From the NCBI RefSeq assembly GCF_900143545.1, contig NZ_FREV01000005.1:186001-250000 (forward strand): DNA of 64,000 nt, given 5' to 3'. The first letter of the stretch is position 1, and each line of letters begins with the position of its first letter. Positions 47,901 to 56,671 of this stretch are shown piece by piece. Source of the stretch: Loktanella sp. Alg231-35. Its GTDB lineage: Bacteria; Pseudomonadota; Alphaproteobacteria; Rhodobacterales; Rhodobacteraceae. The position numbers were made by a program, and so were the translations under genes. The notes below the pieces were generated by a model that saw nothing but the letters and a program-made list of their open reading frames with translations, did not search any database and was not told the DNA's origin.

Positions 47901-47919
47901 CTTAAAGAAGGATCTGTAA

Positions 47920-48657
47920 ATGTTTGATCTGAATGGAAAGAACGTGCTTGTAACGGGTGCATCCGGCGGGATCGGTGGCGCTATTGCAAAGGCGCTGTAC
48001 GATGCTGGGGCCACGGTGGCCCTGTCTGGCACCCGCGTGGCCCCGCTAGAAGCGCTTGCTGCGTCATTGGGTGAGCGCGCGCATGTTTTGCCATGCAACC
48101 TGAGCGATGCCGAAGCTGTCAACGCCCTGCCCAAGCAGGCCGCTGAAGCCATGGGATCGGTCGATGTGCTGGTCAACAACGCAGGGATCACCCGCGACAA
48201 CATCTTCATGCGCATGTCGGATGAGGAATGGGCATCGGTGCTGGAGGTCAATCTGACCTCGACTATGCGTCTGTGTAAGGGGGTGATCCGGGGAATGATG
48301 AAATCCCGTTGGGGTCGCATCGTGAACATCTCTTCCGTGGTGGGGGCCACTGGCAACCCTGGCCAGGCGAACTATGCGGCCTCAAAGGCTGGCATGGTGG
48401 GGATGTCCAAATCGATTGCCTATGAGGTGGCAAGCCGTGGGATCACGGTAAACTGCGTGGCGCCCGGTTTTATCACCACGGCGATGACCGATAAGCTGAC
48501 CGATGAGCAGAAATCCGGCATCCTGACGCAGGTTCCCGCTGGCCGCATGGGCGAAGCAGATGAGATTGCTGCCGCCGTGCTGTATCTTTCTAGCCCTGAG
48601 GCGGCTTATGTTACCGGTACCACCTTGCATGTGAATGGCGGCATGGCCATGTTATAA
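47920..48657 (+). CDS. fabG: 3-oxoacyl-ACP reductase
   Basis: NADPH-dependent reductase of the fatty-acid cycle (245 aa, SDR family). NADP-binding TGASGGIGGAIAKALYDAG, NNAGITRDN, catalytic Ser in ISSVVGATGNPGQANYAASK with Tyr-Ala-Ala-Ser-Lys, and a C-terminal VTGTTLHVNGGMAM. AAGAAGG precedes the ATG. Followed by a 195-base gap with a promoter before acpP. Confidence 0.97.
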   Translation: MFDLNGKNVLVTGASGGIGGAIAKALYDAGATVALSGTRVAPLEALAASLGERAHVLPCNLSDAEAVNALPKQAAEAMGSVDVLVNNAGITRDNIFMRMSDEEWASVLEVNLTSTMRLCKGVIRGMMKSRWGRIVNISSVVGATGNPGQANYAASKAGMVGMSKSIAYEVASRGITVNCVAPGFITTAMTDKLTDEQKSGILTQVPAGRMGEADEIAAAVLYLSSPEAAYVTGTTLHVNGGMAML

Positions 48658-48687
48658 CTGGTTAGTAATTTCGCCGACCGAAAGCGT

Positions 48688-48715
48688 TTGCCTAAGGGAA
48701 ATTCTCTGTTATAGG
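48688..48715 (+). promoter_or_regulatory. Promoter candidate for acpP
   Basis: TTGCCT, 16 bases, TATAGG, about 138 bases before the acpP start in the fabG-acpP gap. A perfect 6-1-6 dyad TGACGT-A-ACGTCA follows at 48743-48755. Confidence 0.4.
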
Positions 48716-48742
48716 CCTCGCAGATTTGCTGAAAGGTGCCGG

Positions 48743-48755
48743 TGACGTAACGTCA
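48743..48755. promoter_or_regulatory. Perfect 6-1-6 inverted repeat upstream of acpP
   Basis: TGACGT-A-ACGTCA, exact dyad, 28 bases after the candidate -10 box. It could be an operator for a fatty-acid regulator; no regulator is known to me for this sequence in this group. Confidence 0.3.
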
Positions 48756-48852
48756 TGCTGTGCAGATCAGCAATGCGCCCAGTTGGGTGATTAAAGAGGG
48801 CGCAAGCCCAAGGAACAACGGGTATTCACCCAGAAAGACGTGAGGAATTGAT

Positions 48853-49086
48853 ATGAGCGACGTTGCAGACCGCGTACGCAAGATCGTTGTAGAGCATCTT
48901 GGTGTTGAAGAAGACAAAGTGACGGAAGCTGCGTCCTTTATTGATGATCTTGGCGCAGACAGCCTTGATACGGTTGAGCTGGTTATGGCTTTTGAAGAAG
49001 AGTTCGGGATCGAAATTCCTGATGACGCTGCCGAAACGATCCAGACATTCGGTGATGCGGTAAAATTCATCGACGGCGCTAAATAA
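48853..49086 (+). CDS. acpP: Acyl carrier protein
   Basis: 77-aa acidic ACP carrying acyl chains during fatty acid (and AHL) synthesis. The phosphopantetheine site is [19 protein letters not shown] with Ser37. TGAGGAAT precedes the ATG. Between fabG and, beyond an opposite-strand gene, fabF. Followed by a terminator. Confidence 0.98.
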   Translation: MSDVADRVRKIVVEHLGVEEDKVTEAASFIDDLGADSLDTVELVMAFEEEFGIEIPDDAAETIQTFGDAVKFIDGAK

Positions 49087-49111
49087 GCGACGAGAGTTTT
49101 TAGTGGAAAAT

Positions 49112-49135
49112 GGCGCCCCTAGGGGTGCCGTTTTT
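49112..49135 (+). terminator. Terminator after acpP
   Basis: GGCGCCC-CTAG-GGGTGCC stem (one G-U) followed by GTTTTT, 26 bases after the acpP stop. The rest of the gap up to 49355 shows nothing I can name. Confidence 0.8.
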
Positions 49136-49355
49136 CGTTTCAAGTGGCGCCTGATCAGTTGGTCAGCGCAGACCGCTCAACGCATCTCAAAGAGATCGAT
49201 TGTTGAAAGTGTATGCCGCTGTAATGCGCATTGCACCGCACCGCTGTGGCATTCACCGGGTTGCCACAAACTACATCCCCGACAGTCTGACGCTGGATTT
49301 AGCGGGAGTGCCCTAAATCACGCTGAAACCTTACGTTCGAATGTCACGAATCTGG

Positions 49356-50243
49356 TTAAATGGTGTCCTTTGGAATACTGGCCTTCGATTTGGCCATCGC
49401 ATTGCTGCGTGACGCTCTGTCGCGGAGTTTTCCAACGGTGCTTTGGCTGATGCCATCCTTGAACCGCACGCCGCTATCAGTGCTATCGCTCCAGACAATT
49501 GTGCCTGTTGTCCAGCCATCTTGCATCGCGATATTAAGGTCGACGCCGGGCGGCAGCGGTTTGCCAGCCTTATGCCGCAGTCTGGTGCCGTAGCGATTGA
49601 TATCAAGTAGCATTGCGGTGTTCGTATTGTTGTTCCACCAAAGTCGCGTTGCATACTTGAGGCCAAAGCGTTTGGCCCTTTCCCGGTGTTGCACAGGATG
49701 TGCACCCCAAGCGATGCGCAGAATAACGATGCCGATCAGCATGATTGCGGCGATGATCAGGGCAGGGGGCACAAGCTCTGTTGATGCTTGAGGCAGGCCA
49801 GTTTGCGGCAGCGAGGCCGCCACGCGCGCGCTGTTGATTTGCGCGGTCGAGCAGCGCAACCCGTTCATCAGGTTGCCGATGTCCTGCAGGTTTTGCTGTG
49901 CTCGGATATCAAAATGCGGACGGACTGATTGAGGATCATCCAAGCTTACCCGCGCAAGCAACCGGTTGTTGTTGTCAAGGAATTGCCGAAAAACAGCCCC
50001 ATGACCGACCCAGCGGTTGCCTGCCACGGCCCGCAACACTTCGGGCGTGCCCATGCCATCGGACAGCAACCGCAGCCGCCTGATGTCATCGCCAAAAAAC
50101 AGCGCATTGGGGTTTCGCATCATCCGCGTTTGCACTTGATGCATCTGATCGAGCTTTGACTTTACAAGGCAATCCGCTGTGGCGGGTTGGATGCCCCCCA
50201 GAAAAGCAGCCACAAAGATAAAAACAGTCAGAATCTGCCGCAT
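49356..50243 (-). CDS. Secreted/membrane protein with possible PilZ-like domain
   Basis: 295 aa: signal peptide MRQILTVFIFVAAFLGGIQP, a periplasmic helical region with two Cys, one membrane helix (LVPPALIIAAIMLIGIVILR), and a cytoplasmic C-terminal beta-rich domain (GLKYATRLWWNNNTNTAMLL, DINRYGTRLRHKAGK, GWTTGTIVWSDSTDSGVRF). The last part resembles PilZ, with DINxxG in place of the usual DxSxxG, so c-di-GMP binding is doubtful. It lies on the opposite strand between acpP and fabF. ATG 50243 chosen; a TTG two codons upstream is also possible. Confidence 0.65.
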   Translation of the reverse strand: MRQILTVFIFVAAFLGGIQPATADCLVKSKLDQMHQVQTRMMRNPNALFFGDDIRRLRLLSDGMGTPEVLRAVAGNRWVGHGAVFRQFLDNNNRLLARVSLDDPQSVRPHFDIRAQQNLQDIGNLMNGLRCSTAQINSARVAASLPQTGLPQASTELVPPALIIAAIMLIGIVILRIAWGAHPVQHRERAKRFGLKYATRLWWNNNTNTAMLLDINRYGTRLRHKAGKPLPPGVDLNIAMQDGWTTGTIVWSDSTDSGVRFKDGISQSTVGKLRDRASRSNAMAKSKASIPKDTI

Positions 50244-50404
50244 CGTCAATTCACCATCACTGTGAGCGGAAACCCTCGCATCGAACCCTTAAATCCGGGT
50301 AAAATCTTGCACCTATCCTTTGCCCATCACGATTGGTGCCCTTGCCCCGTCCGCCTGCGCTGGGGTATCAGTGCCTCAATTACGCCAAGAGGTGAGGGCA
50401 AATT

Positions 50405-51664
50405 ATGCGTCGTGTGGTTGTTACGGGCTTGGGGTTGGTCACACCCCTTGCAGATGGTGTGGAAAATTCTTGGGAACGTATTCTTGACGGGCAGTCAGGT
50501 GCGGGCAAGATCACGGGCTTTGATCCCAGCAGATTGACCACGCAATACGCGTGCGAAGTGCCTTTGGGCGACGGGTCAGACGGGACGTTCCACGCGAATA
50601 CCTATATGGACCCCAAAGAGCAGCGTAAGGTGGATACCTTTATTCTGTTTGGCATGGCTGCCGCCCAGCAAGCGGTTGAGGATGCAGGGTGGATGCCAGA
50701 GGATCGTGAAGACCTTGAACGCACCGGCGTGCTGATCGGGTCCGGCATTGGTGGTCTCAATTCCATTTCAAACACTGCCCAGATGATGGCCGAAAAGGGC
50801 CCGCGCCGTGTGTCCCCGTTCTTTGTGCCGGGCGCGCTGATCAATCTGATTTCGGGGCAGGTGTCCATCAGATACGGATTCCGTGGCCCCAACCATTCGG
50901 TTGTGACCGCTTGTTCTACGGGTGCCCATGCGATCGGTGATGCCTCGCGTTTGATCCAGCATGGAGATGCTGAGGTGATGATCGCGGGCGGTGCAGAGGC
51001 TGCCATTTGTGAGCTGGGCATGGCGGGCTTTAACGCCTGTAAGGCGTTGAGCACAAAGCACAATGATGATCCAACCGTGGCCAGTCGCCCTTGGGACGCA
51101 GACCGCGATGGTTTCGTTATGGGTGAGGGTGCGGGCATTGTCGTGCTGGAAGAATACGAGCATGCCAAGGCGCGTGGTGCGAAGATTTATGCCGAGATTT
51201 TGGGTTATGGCCTGAGTGGTGACGCCCACCACATCACCGCCCCGCCACCGGACCACGAAGGTGCCGAGCGTGCCATGCGTGCCGCCTGCCGGAATGCGGG
51301 GATCGAGCCTGCGCAGATCGACTATGTGAACGCGCATGGCACATCGACCATGGCCGATACCATTGAATTGGGCGCGGTTGAGCGTTTGGTAGGCGATGCT
51401 GCATCGTCGTTGGTGATGTCCTCTACGAAATCCGCCACCGGTCACCTTTTGGGTGCGGCTGGCGCGATTGAGGCGATTTTCTCGATCCTGGCGATCCGCG
51501 ATCAGGTCGCCCCGCCGACAATCAACTTGGATAATCCCGCGGTCGAGACCGAGGTGGACCTTTGCGCCAATGAGAAGCGCCCGTGTGAGATCAAGGTCGC
51601 CTTGTCGAATTCCTTTGGGTTTGGCGGCACGAACGCCAGCATTGTCCTTGGGAAAGTCGACTGA
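50405..51664 (+). CDS. fabF: 3-oxoacyl-ACP synthase II
   Basis: Elongation condensing enzyme (419 aa). Active-site Cys170 in VVTACSTGAH, and the two histidines in VNAHGTSTMADT and ATGHLLGAAGAIEA. Opens RRVVVTGLGLVTPLADGVEN. Its TGA overlaps the mltG ATG by one base (TGATG), so both are translationally coupled. Confidence 0.97.
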   Translation: MRRVVVTGLGLVTPLADGVENSWERILDGQSGAGKITGFDPSRLTTQYACEVPLGDGSDGTFHANTYMDPKEQRKVDTFILFGMAAAQQAVEDAGWMPEDREDLERTGVLIGSGIGGLNSISNTAQMMAEKGPRRVSPFFVPGALINLISGQVSIRYGFRGPNHSVVTACSTGAHAIGDASRLIQHGDAEVMIAGGAEAAICELGMAGFNACKALSTKHNDDPTVASRPWDADRDGFVMGEGAGIVVLEEYEHAKARGAKIYAEILGYGLSGDAHHITAPPPDHEGAERAMRAACRNAGIEPAQIDYVNAHGTSTMADTIELGAVERLVGDAASSLVMSSTKSATGHLLGAAGAIEAIFSILAIRDQVAPPTINLDNPAVETEVDLCANEKRPCEIKVALSNSFGFGGTNASIVLGKVD

Positions 51665-52821
51665 TGTGGCGCCATATTGCGGCCAACGCACTGACGTTTC
51701 TGACTGTGGCCTTGTTTTTGCTGGTCGGTGTCATTGCATGGGGCACGCGCGAGTATAGTGCGCAAGGCCCGTTGGAGGCCGCAATATGCCTAGAGGTGCC
51801 CCGTGGTGGCAACATCAAGGGGTTGAGCGCTGATCTGACTGAAAAGGGCGCGATTTCATCCGCCTTTGTTTTTGAGATTGGTGCCGACTACACCGACAAA
51901 TCCGGTGATGTGAAATTTGGCCGTTTTCGCGTGCCTGAGCAGGCCTCGATGGAAGACATCGTGGATATCGTGACCCGTGGTGGTCGCAATACCTGCGGTG
52001 CAGAGGTGATTTATCGCGTGGGTATCAACCGCACGCTTGTTGATGTTCGCGAATTGGACCCCGCCTCAAACCAATTTGTTGATCTGGTCAGTTTTGAGGC
52101 GGGTGGGCTGGAAGTGCCGCCGGCCTATGCCGAGGTGCGGGCAGATGGCAGCGCCACCTACCGCGTTGTCATTGCCGAAGGGGCGACCAGTTGGCAGATC
52201 ACCAACGCCTTGGCGCAGATTGATATCCTGCGCGCTGACGTCACGGATGTGCCGGCAGAAGGGGCCTTGGCCCCGCGTGATTATGACTTGCGCGAGGGGG
52301 ATACGGTGTCGTCGGTGCTTGCGCGGATGCGCGAGGCGCAGACCACGATATTGACAGAAGCCTGGGAAGGCCGGGCTGAAGATCTGCCTTTGGCGTCAGC
52401 GGATGAAGCGCTTGTTCTGGCCAGTATCATTGAGAAAGAGACCAGCGTCCCGGACGAGCACCCTCAGGTTGCCAGCGTTTTTGTGAACCGTTTGAACCGG
52501 GGTATGCGGCTTCAGACTGACCCGACGGTGATTTATGGCATCACCAAGGGTGAGGGTGTGTTGGGCCGTGGTCTGCGTCAGAGTGAGCTTCGTGCTGCAA
52601 CGCCTTGGAATACTTACGTTATTGAAGGTTTACCGCCAACGCCAATTGCCAACCCCGGCAAGGCCGCCATTGAAGCCGCGCTGAACCCTGACACCACTGC
52701 GTATATCTTCTTTGTGGCTGACGGCACGGGCGGGCATGCTTTTGCGACCAATCTTGACGATCATAATCGCAATGTCGCCCGCTGGCGCGAGATCGAGGCA
52801 GAGCGCGCCAACGACGGGTGA
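51664..52821 (+). CDS. mltG: Endolytic murein transglycosylase MltG
   Basis: Membrane-anchored YceG/MltG enzyme (385 aa) that cuts nascent peptidoglycan strands. N-terminal helix (ALTFLTVALFLLVGVIAWGT), LysM-like region, and the catalytic block ASIIEKETSVPDEHPQVASV with the conserved Glu, then RLQTDPTVIYGITKG and TPWNTYVIEGLPPTPIANPG. Coupled to fabF. In many Rhodobacterales the GTA cluster starts right after this gene; here the fusion remnant does. Confidence 0.96.
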   Translation: MWRHIAANALTFLTVALFLLVGVIAWGTREYSAQGPLEAAICLEVPRGGNIKGLSADLTEKGAISSAFVFEIGADYTDKSGDVKFGRFRVPEQASMEDIVDIVTRGGRNTCGAEVIYRVGINRTLVDVRELDPASNQFVDLVSFEAGGLEVPPAYAEVRADGSATYRVVIAEGATSWQITNALAQIDILRADVTDVPAEGALAPRDYDLREGDTVSSVLARMREAQTTILTEAWEGRAEDLPLASADEALVLASIIEKETSVPDEHPQVASVFVNRLNRGMRLQTDPTVIYGITKGEGVLGRGLRQSELRAATPWNTYVIEGLPPTPIANPGKAAIEAALNPDTTAYIFFVADGTGGHAFATNLDDHNRNVARWREIEAERANDG

Positions 52822-52899
52822 GCGTGATTTTGTTAATGAAATCATAATGTTCCGCTCGCGCGACAACTGATGGCAGATTGACATTTTACCAACTTTTCT

Positions 52900-52917
52900 C
52901 TAGCCTGGATGGGCTAG
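52900..52917. promoter_or_regulatory. Perfect dyad in the mltG-GTA remnant gap
   Basis: CTAGCC-TGGATG-GGCTAG, exact 6-6-6 inverted repeat, 75 bases before the fusion ORF. It may be a terminator stem for fabF-mltG (no T run follows) or an operator for the former GTA promoter. Confidence 0.35.
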
Positions 52918-52991
52918 ATGGCGGGTGTGCCTATCAGGTTTGATGCCCCCACTCGACTGTAACGGAAGTACCCTTACAGGCTGATACTACC

Positions 52992-55448
52992 ATGACAGAA
53001 GAATATGAAACGGGGCGCAATCCCCGAGCCTTGGCCAACGCACGGTTGGCCGAGTTCGAAGAGCTATTTTCTGAAATCCGGGCGTTGATCCAGCAGATGA
53101 AACAAGCGTCGGGCGCGTCCATCGAAGCGCCCGAACAGATCATCAAAAAAATGGACCAACTTACAAAGGCACATCTGACTGTGCTGGCCGCAGAGGATGC
53201 ATTTCATGCTAAATACGGATACCGCGACGACGCAGGCGCAATCCATGACCTGCCTTACCTGCAAGGTAATGTCGCCGGTGGTGAAGGATATGACTGGCGC
53301 TATCCCTCACCAGAGGCACGGGCGGCACAACGCCGTGTGCCGATCACAGACAGTGCAGGTGAGCCGTGGATATGGCGCCCCAAGGACCTGCAGAACTGGT
53401 GGGCCAATCCACACCATGCGCGGATTGACGGCGTGCGACAGGCAACCCCGACCGATAGGGTGCCGCAGAGCAAGCCGTTCTGGTTCACCGAAATGGGCTG
53501 TCCCGCCGTGGATAAGGGTGCCAACCAACCCCACCGCCAGTTGAACAGTGCCGTGGAAGCAAAACTGCCCGACGGTTCAAGCGGCGCACGTGATGATCTG
53601 ATGCAGATGCAATATCTGCGCGCGATCACGGCGCATTTTGCGGATGAGGCGCATAACCCCCCAGCTGCCGTCGCAGGCGGGCGCATGGTTGATCTGGACC
53701 GCATGCACGTCTGGGGTTGGGATGCGCGACCCTATCCGTTCTGGCCGGGCAATCAGGCGCTCTGGAGCGATGGTGACCGCTATGCGCGTGGGGCTTGGTT
53801 GAATGGTCGGGCAAGTAACAGATCATTGGCGTCGGTGGTGGCGGAAATCTGTGATCGTTCGGGGGTGTCGCGCTATGATACATCTGCACTTTTCGGGATC
53901 GTGCGCGGCTATTTGGTCAGCGACATTGGCACCGGGCGGGCGGCACTTCAGCCGTTGATGCTGGCTTACGGCTTTGATGCGATCGAACGCGATGGTGTTC
54001 TGGTGTTCCGAAATCGCAGTGGTGCTGCGGATCATGTACTGACAGATGCGATGCTGGCCCTTGATCCCGAAACAGATCAGGCTTTGTCGCTGACCCGTGC
54101 TGCGGGGGCAGAGGTCGCAGGCCGGGTACAAATGGCATTCCTGCACGCCGATGGCGATTATGACGCGATTGCCGCTGAAACCGTTCTGCCCGACGAGGTG
54201 ACGCTTGGTATCACCCGCAATGAGGCCCCGCTGGTGCTGACGCGCACCGAAGGGCAGGCCACGGTTGAACGCTGGTTGCAAGAGGCGCGGATCGGGCGCG
54301 ACACAGCCCGCTTTGCACTACCGCCTACGCAACTGGATGTCGGCGCGGGGGACGTGGTAAGGCTTGCTACACAGGCCCATCTCGGCACCTACCGGGTTGA
54401 CCGGATTGAAGAGGCGGGCGTGCGGTTGGTCGATGCCACGCGAGTTGAGCCCACGGCCTATGCACCCCCTGTGGCGCTTGATGAGGCCGTGAAGTTGCAG
54501 CCATTCGTAGGGCCGATCCCCGCTGAATTGCTATTCCTCGATCTGCCATTGCTGACCGGCGACGAACAACCCCACGCGCCCTATGTCGCCGCCGCTGGCA
54601 GGCCGTGGCCGGGCAGCATCGCGCTTTATGGAGCGCCGCAGGATAGCGACTACACTGTGCAAGAGATCATCAATGAGGCCGCCGTGTTGGGTGTCACACA
54701 AAGCGCACTGGCCCGCGGCCCGGTTGGGATTTGGGACCGCCAGCAGGCTTTGCAGGTCAAATTGGTCGATGGCAACCTCAGTTCTGCTACGTCAGAGGCA
54801 TTGCTGGCGGGTGCGAACCTTATGGCCATCGGCAACGGCAGCACAGATGAGTGGGAGGTCATGCAGTTCCAGAATGCAGCGCCATTGTTCACTCGTGGCT
54901 TTGGTTTGTCAGGTCTGCTGCGCGGACAGGCGGGCAGCCGAGGACTGATGCCAGATGTTTGGCCCATTGGATCGCGTGTGGTTCTGTTGAACGGCGTGCC
55001 AGAGCAAATCACGCTTCCCACTGCATCGCGCGGCATCGCACGGCATTTCCGCTTTGGCCCGGCCAAGCAACCGCTGACCGACCCAAGCTATCGCTATACC
55101 AGCCACGCCTTTGCGGGGAATGGATTGCGGCCTTATCCGGTGGCACATTTGCGCGCGCAAAGCACCGGCGCTGGGCTTGATTTGTCGTGGATCAGATGCA
55201 GCCGGATTGATGGGGATATCTGGGCCGATGGAGATATACCACTGGGCGAGGATAGCGAGGCTTACACCGTGCGGGTGATGCAGGGCAATGCAGTGCGGCG
55301 CGAGGTGGTCGTGAACAACCCCGACTGGTCCTACACCAACGCGCAGATTGCAGCGGATGTGGGTGGTGCCAGCTATGACATTGCGGTCGCGCAAATGTCT
55401 GCCCGCTTTGGCGCTGGGCCCTTTACCACGCTCAATGTGACCCAATGA
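52992..55448 (+). CDS. Gene transfer agent remnant: g1-like N-terminus fused to C-terminal part of tail protein g15
   Basis: 818-codon open frame. Residues 1 to about 76 (MTEEYETGRNPRALANARLA, helical, IIKKMDQLTKAHLTVLAAED) form a short helical segment consistent with GTA g1, the small terminase that starts GTA clusters. From about residue 80 (GAIHDLPYLQGNVAGGEGYD) to the end it matches the large GTA/phage-tail host-specificity protein g15: RPKDLQNWWANPHHARIDGV, FTEMGCPAVDKGANQP, DDLMQMQYLRA, LSGLLRGQAGS. g15 is normally near 1300 aa; the N-terminal part of its TIM-barrel region is missing, as is the whole g2-g14 block. Flanks are mltG and cysE, the usual cluster borders. Not expected to give functional GTA. 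Confidence 0.8.
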   Translation: MTEEYETGRNPRALANARLAEFEELFSEIRALIQQMKQASGASIEAPEQIIKKMDQLTKAHLTVLAAEDAFHAKYGYRDDAGAIHDLPYLQGNVAGGEGYDWRYPSPEARAAQRRVPITDSAGEPWIWRPKDLQNWWANPHHARIDGVRQATPTDRVPQSKPFWFTEMGCPAVDKGANQPHRQLNSAVEAKLPDGSSGARDDLMQMQYLRAITAHFADEAHNPPAAVAGGRMVDLDRMHVWGWDARPYPFWPGNQALWSDGDRYARGAWLNGRASNRSLASVVAEICDRSGVSRYDTSALFGIVRGYLVSDIGTGRAALQPLMLAYGFDAIERDGVLVFRNRSGAADHVLTDAMLALDPETDQALSLTRAAGAEVAGRVQMAFLHADGDYDAIAAETVLPDEVTLGITRNEAPLVLTRTEGQATVERWLQEARIGRDTARFALPPTQLDVGAGDVVRLATQAHLGTYRVDRIEEAGVRLVDATRVEPTAYAPPVALDEAVKLQPFVGPIPAELLFLDLPLLTGDEQPHAPYVAAAGRPWPGSIALYGAPQDSDYTVQEIINEAAVLGVTQSALARGPVGIWDRQQALQVKLVDGNLSSATSEALLAGANLMAIGNGSTDEWEVMQFQNAAPLFTRGFGLSGLLRGQAGSRGLMPDVWPIGSRVVLLNGVPEQITLPTASRGIARHFRFGPAKQPLTDPSYRYTSHAFAGNGLRPYPVAHLRAQSTGAGLDLSWIRCSRIDGDIWADGDIPLGEDSEAYTVRVMQGNAVRREVVVNNPDWSYTNAQIAADVGGASYDIAVAQMSARFGAGPFTTLNVTQ

Positions 55449-55726
55449 GGGGCGTGCAATTGGCAGACATCGAAATCGCGGCGCGCGCACTGCTGGCTGT
55501 CGATGCCGAGGCGCGGGCAGGGGTGATGACAGAACTGCTGCGCCGCGCCGACATTGCCGATAGGTATCGCAAGAAATTGCGCCGCCCGCATGTGCAATTT
55601 GGCACGGGCACCTTAATGTCAGCGGCGTCGCGATTTGACATGGCACCACGGCCCACCCGGATCAGCGGCGAAGTCCAGCGGGCGTATGCGATTGTTATCA
55701 ATGCCTTAGGCGATCAATCTGCGTGA
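55445..55726 (+). CDS. Small protein following GTA g15 (DUF7742-like)
   Basis: 93 aa: MRGVQLADIEIAARALLAVD, then RADIADRYRKKLRRPHVQFG and GTLMSAASRFDMAPRP. The ATG overlaps the stop of the g15 part (ATGA). A protein of this type lies between g15 and cysE in other Rhodobacterales, so it is the far border of the former GTA cluster. Function unknown; soluble, helical and basic. Confidence 0.75.
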   Translation: MRGVQLADIEIAARALLAVDAEARAGVMTELLRRADIADRYRKKLRRPHVQFGTGTLMSAASRFDMAPRPTRISGEVQRAYAIVINALGDQSA

Positions 55727-55758
55727 TATGGCCCATCACGGCTTTATTCTTGGCTTGA

Positions 55759-55787
55759 CGCCCTTATCTGATCTAGATGTAAGGGCG
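55759..55787. repeat. Inverted repeat upstream of cysE
   Basis: CGCCCTTA-N13-TAAGGGCG, perfect 8-bp arms, 20 bases before the cysE start. No T run; it may be an operator or leader hairpin of cysE. Confidence 0.35.
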
Positions 55788-55807
55788 AAAAACGCGAGGA
55801 TGCAGCG

Positions 55808-56617
55808 ATGGCTCATGTGCAAACAAATCTGACCGAAGTCGACCCGGTCTGGCATCGCATCTGCGAAGAGGCAGAGGCGGCCATTTCCAGCGAACCCCTG
55901 ATGGGTGGCTTGGTGCATGCCGGTGTGCTGCATCACAAATCGCTTGAGCGCGCCTTGGCCTATCGCATCTCGATGAAGTTGTCTTCGCCCGAGATGTCCG
56001 AGCAGATCCTGCGTGAAATCGCAGATCAGGCCTATCTGGATGCACCCGAACTGGCGACAGCGGCGCGTGCCGATATTGTGGCCATCTTTGACCGTGATCC
56101 GGCCTGCCATCGGTTTCTACAACCTTTGTTGTTCTTCAAAGGATTTCAGGCGGTACAAGCCTATCGTCTGGGCCATTGGCTGTTCCAGAATGATCGCCGC
56201 GATTTAGCATATTTCATTCAGATGCGCGCGAGCGAGGTGTTCGGCGTTGATATTCACCCCGCCGCGCGGATTGGGCAGGGAATCATGATTGATCACGCAC
56301 ACTCGATCGTTGTGGGTGAGACGGCCGTTGTGGGCGACAATGTCTCAATGCTGCACTCGGTCACATTGGGTGGCACGGGCAAGGAAGACGACGACCGCCA
56401 CCCCAAAATTGGCGATGGCGTGCTGATTGGCGCCGGTGCAAAGGTGCTGGGCAACATCACCGTGGGCCATTGCAGCCGGATTGCGGCAGGGTCCGTCGTG
56501 TTGGACGAAGTGCCACCGATGAAAACCGTGGCCGGTGTGCCCGCCAAAATCGTCGGAGAGGCCGGGTGTTCGCAACCGTCCATGACGATGGATCAGCTAC
56601 TGAACCCCATCAAATAA
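55808..56617 (+). CDS. cysE: Serine O-acetyltransferase
   Basis: First step of cysteine synthesis from serine and acetyl-CoA (269 aa). N-terminal helical domain, then left-handed beta-helix hexapeptide repeats with GVDIHPAARIGQGIMIDHAH, VVGETAVVGDNVSMLHSVTL, GKEDDDRHPKIGDGVLIGAG and a C-terminal tail. Standard bacterial CysE. Downstream neighbour of the GTA remnant; terminator follows. Confidence 0.96.
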   Translation: MAHVQTNLTEVDPVWHRICEEAEAAISSEPLMGGLVHAGVLHHKSLERALAYRISMKLSSPEMSEQILREIADQAYLDAPELATAARADIVAIFDRDPACHRFLQPLLFFKGFQAVQAYRLGHWLFQNDRRDLAYFIQMRASEVFGVDIHPAARIGQGIMIDHAHSIVVGETAVVGDNVSMLHSVTLGGTGKEDDDRHPKIGDGVLIGAGAKVLGNITVGHCSRIAAGSVVLDEVPPMKTVAGVPAKIVGEAGCSQPSMTMDQLLNPIK

Positions 56618-56622
56618 CAAAA

Positions 56623-56653
56623 CGCCGGATCATCGCTGATCCGGCGCTTTTCT
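56623..56653 (+). terminator. Terminator after cysE
   Basis: Perfect 10-bp stem CGCCGGATCA/TGATCCGGCG, loop TCGC, then CTTTTC; symmetric enough to serve the convergent pdhC too. Confidence 0.85.
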
Positions 56654-56671
56654 TTGAACAGTGTTGGTCGT

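Noticed and set aside
52992..53220. Separate small gene g1 ending before a g15 start
   Set aside because: There is no stop codon or new start with a ribosome site at the junction; the frame is continuous through both parts.
52992..55448. Part of an intact prophage
   Set aside because: No integrase, capsid, portal or terminase large gene is present, and both flanks are the housekeeping genes that border GTA clusters.
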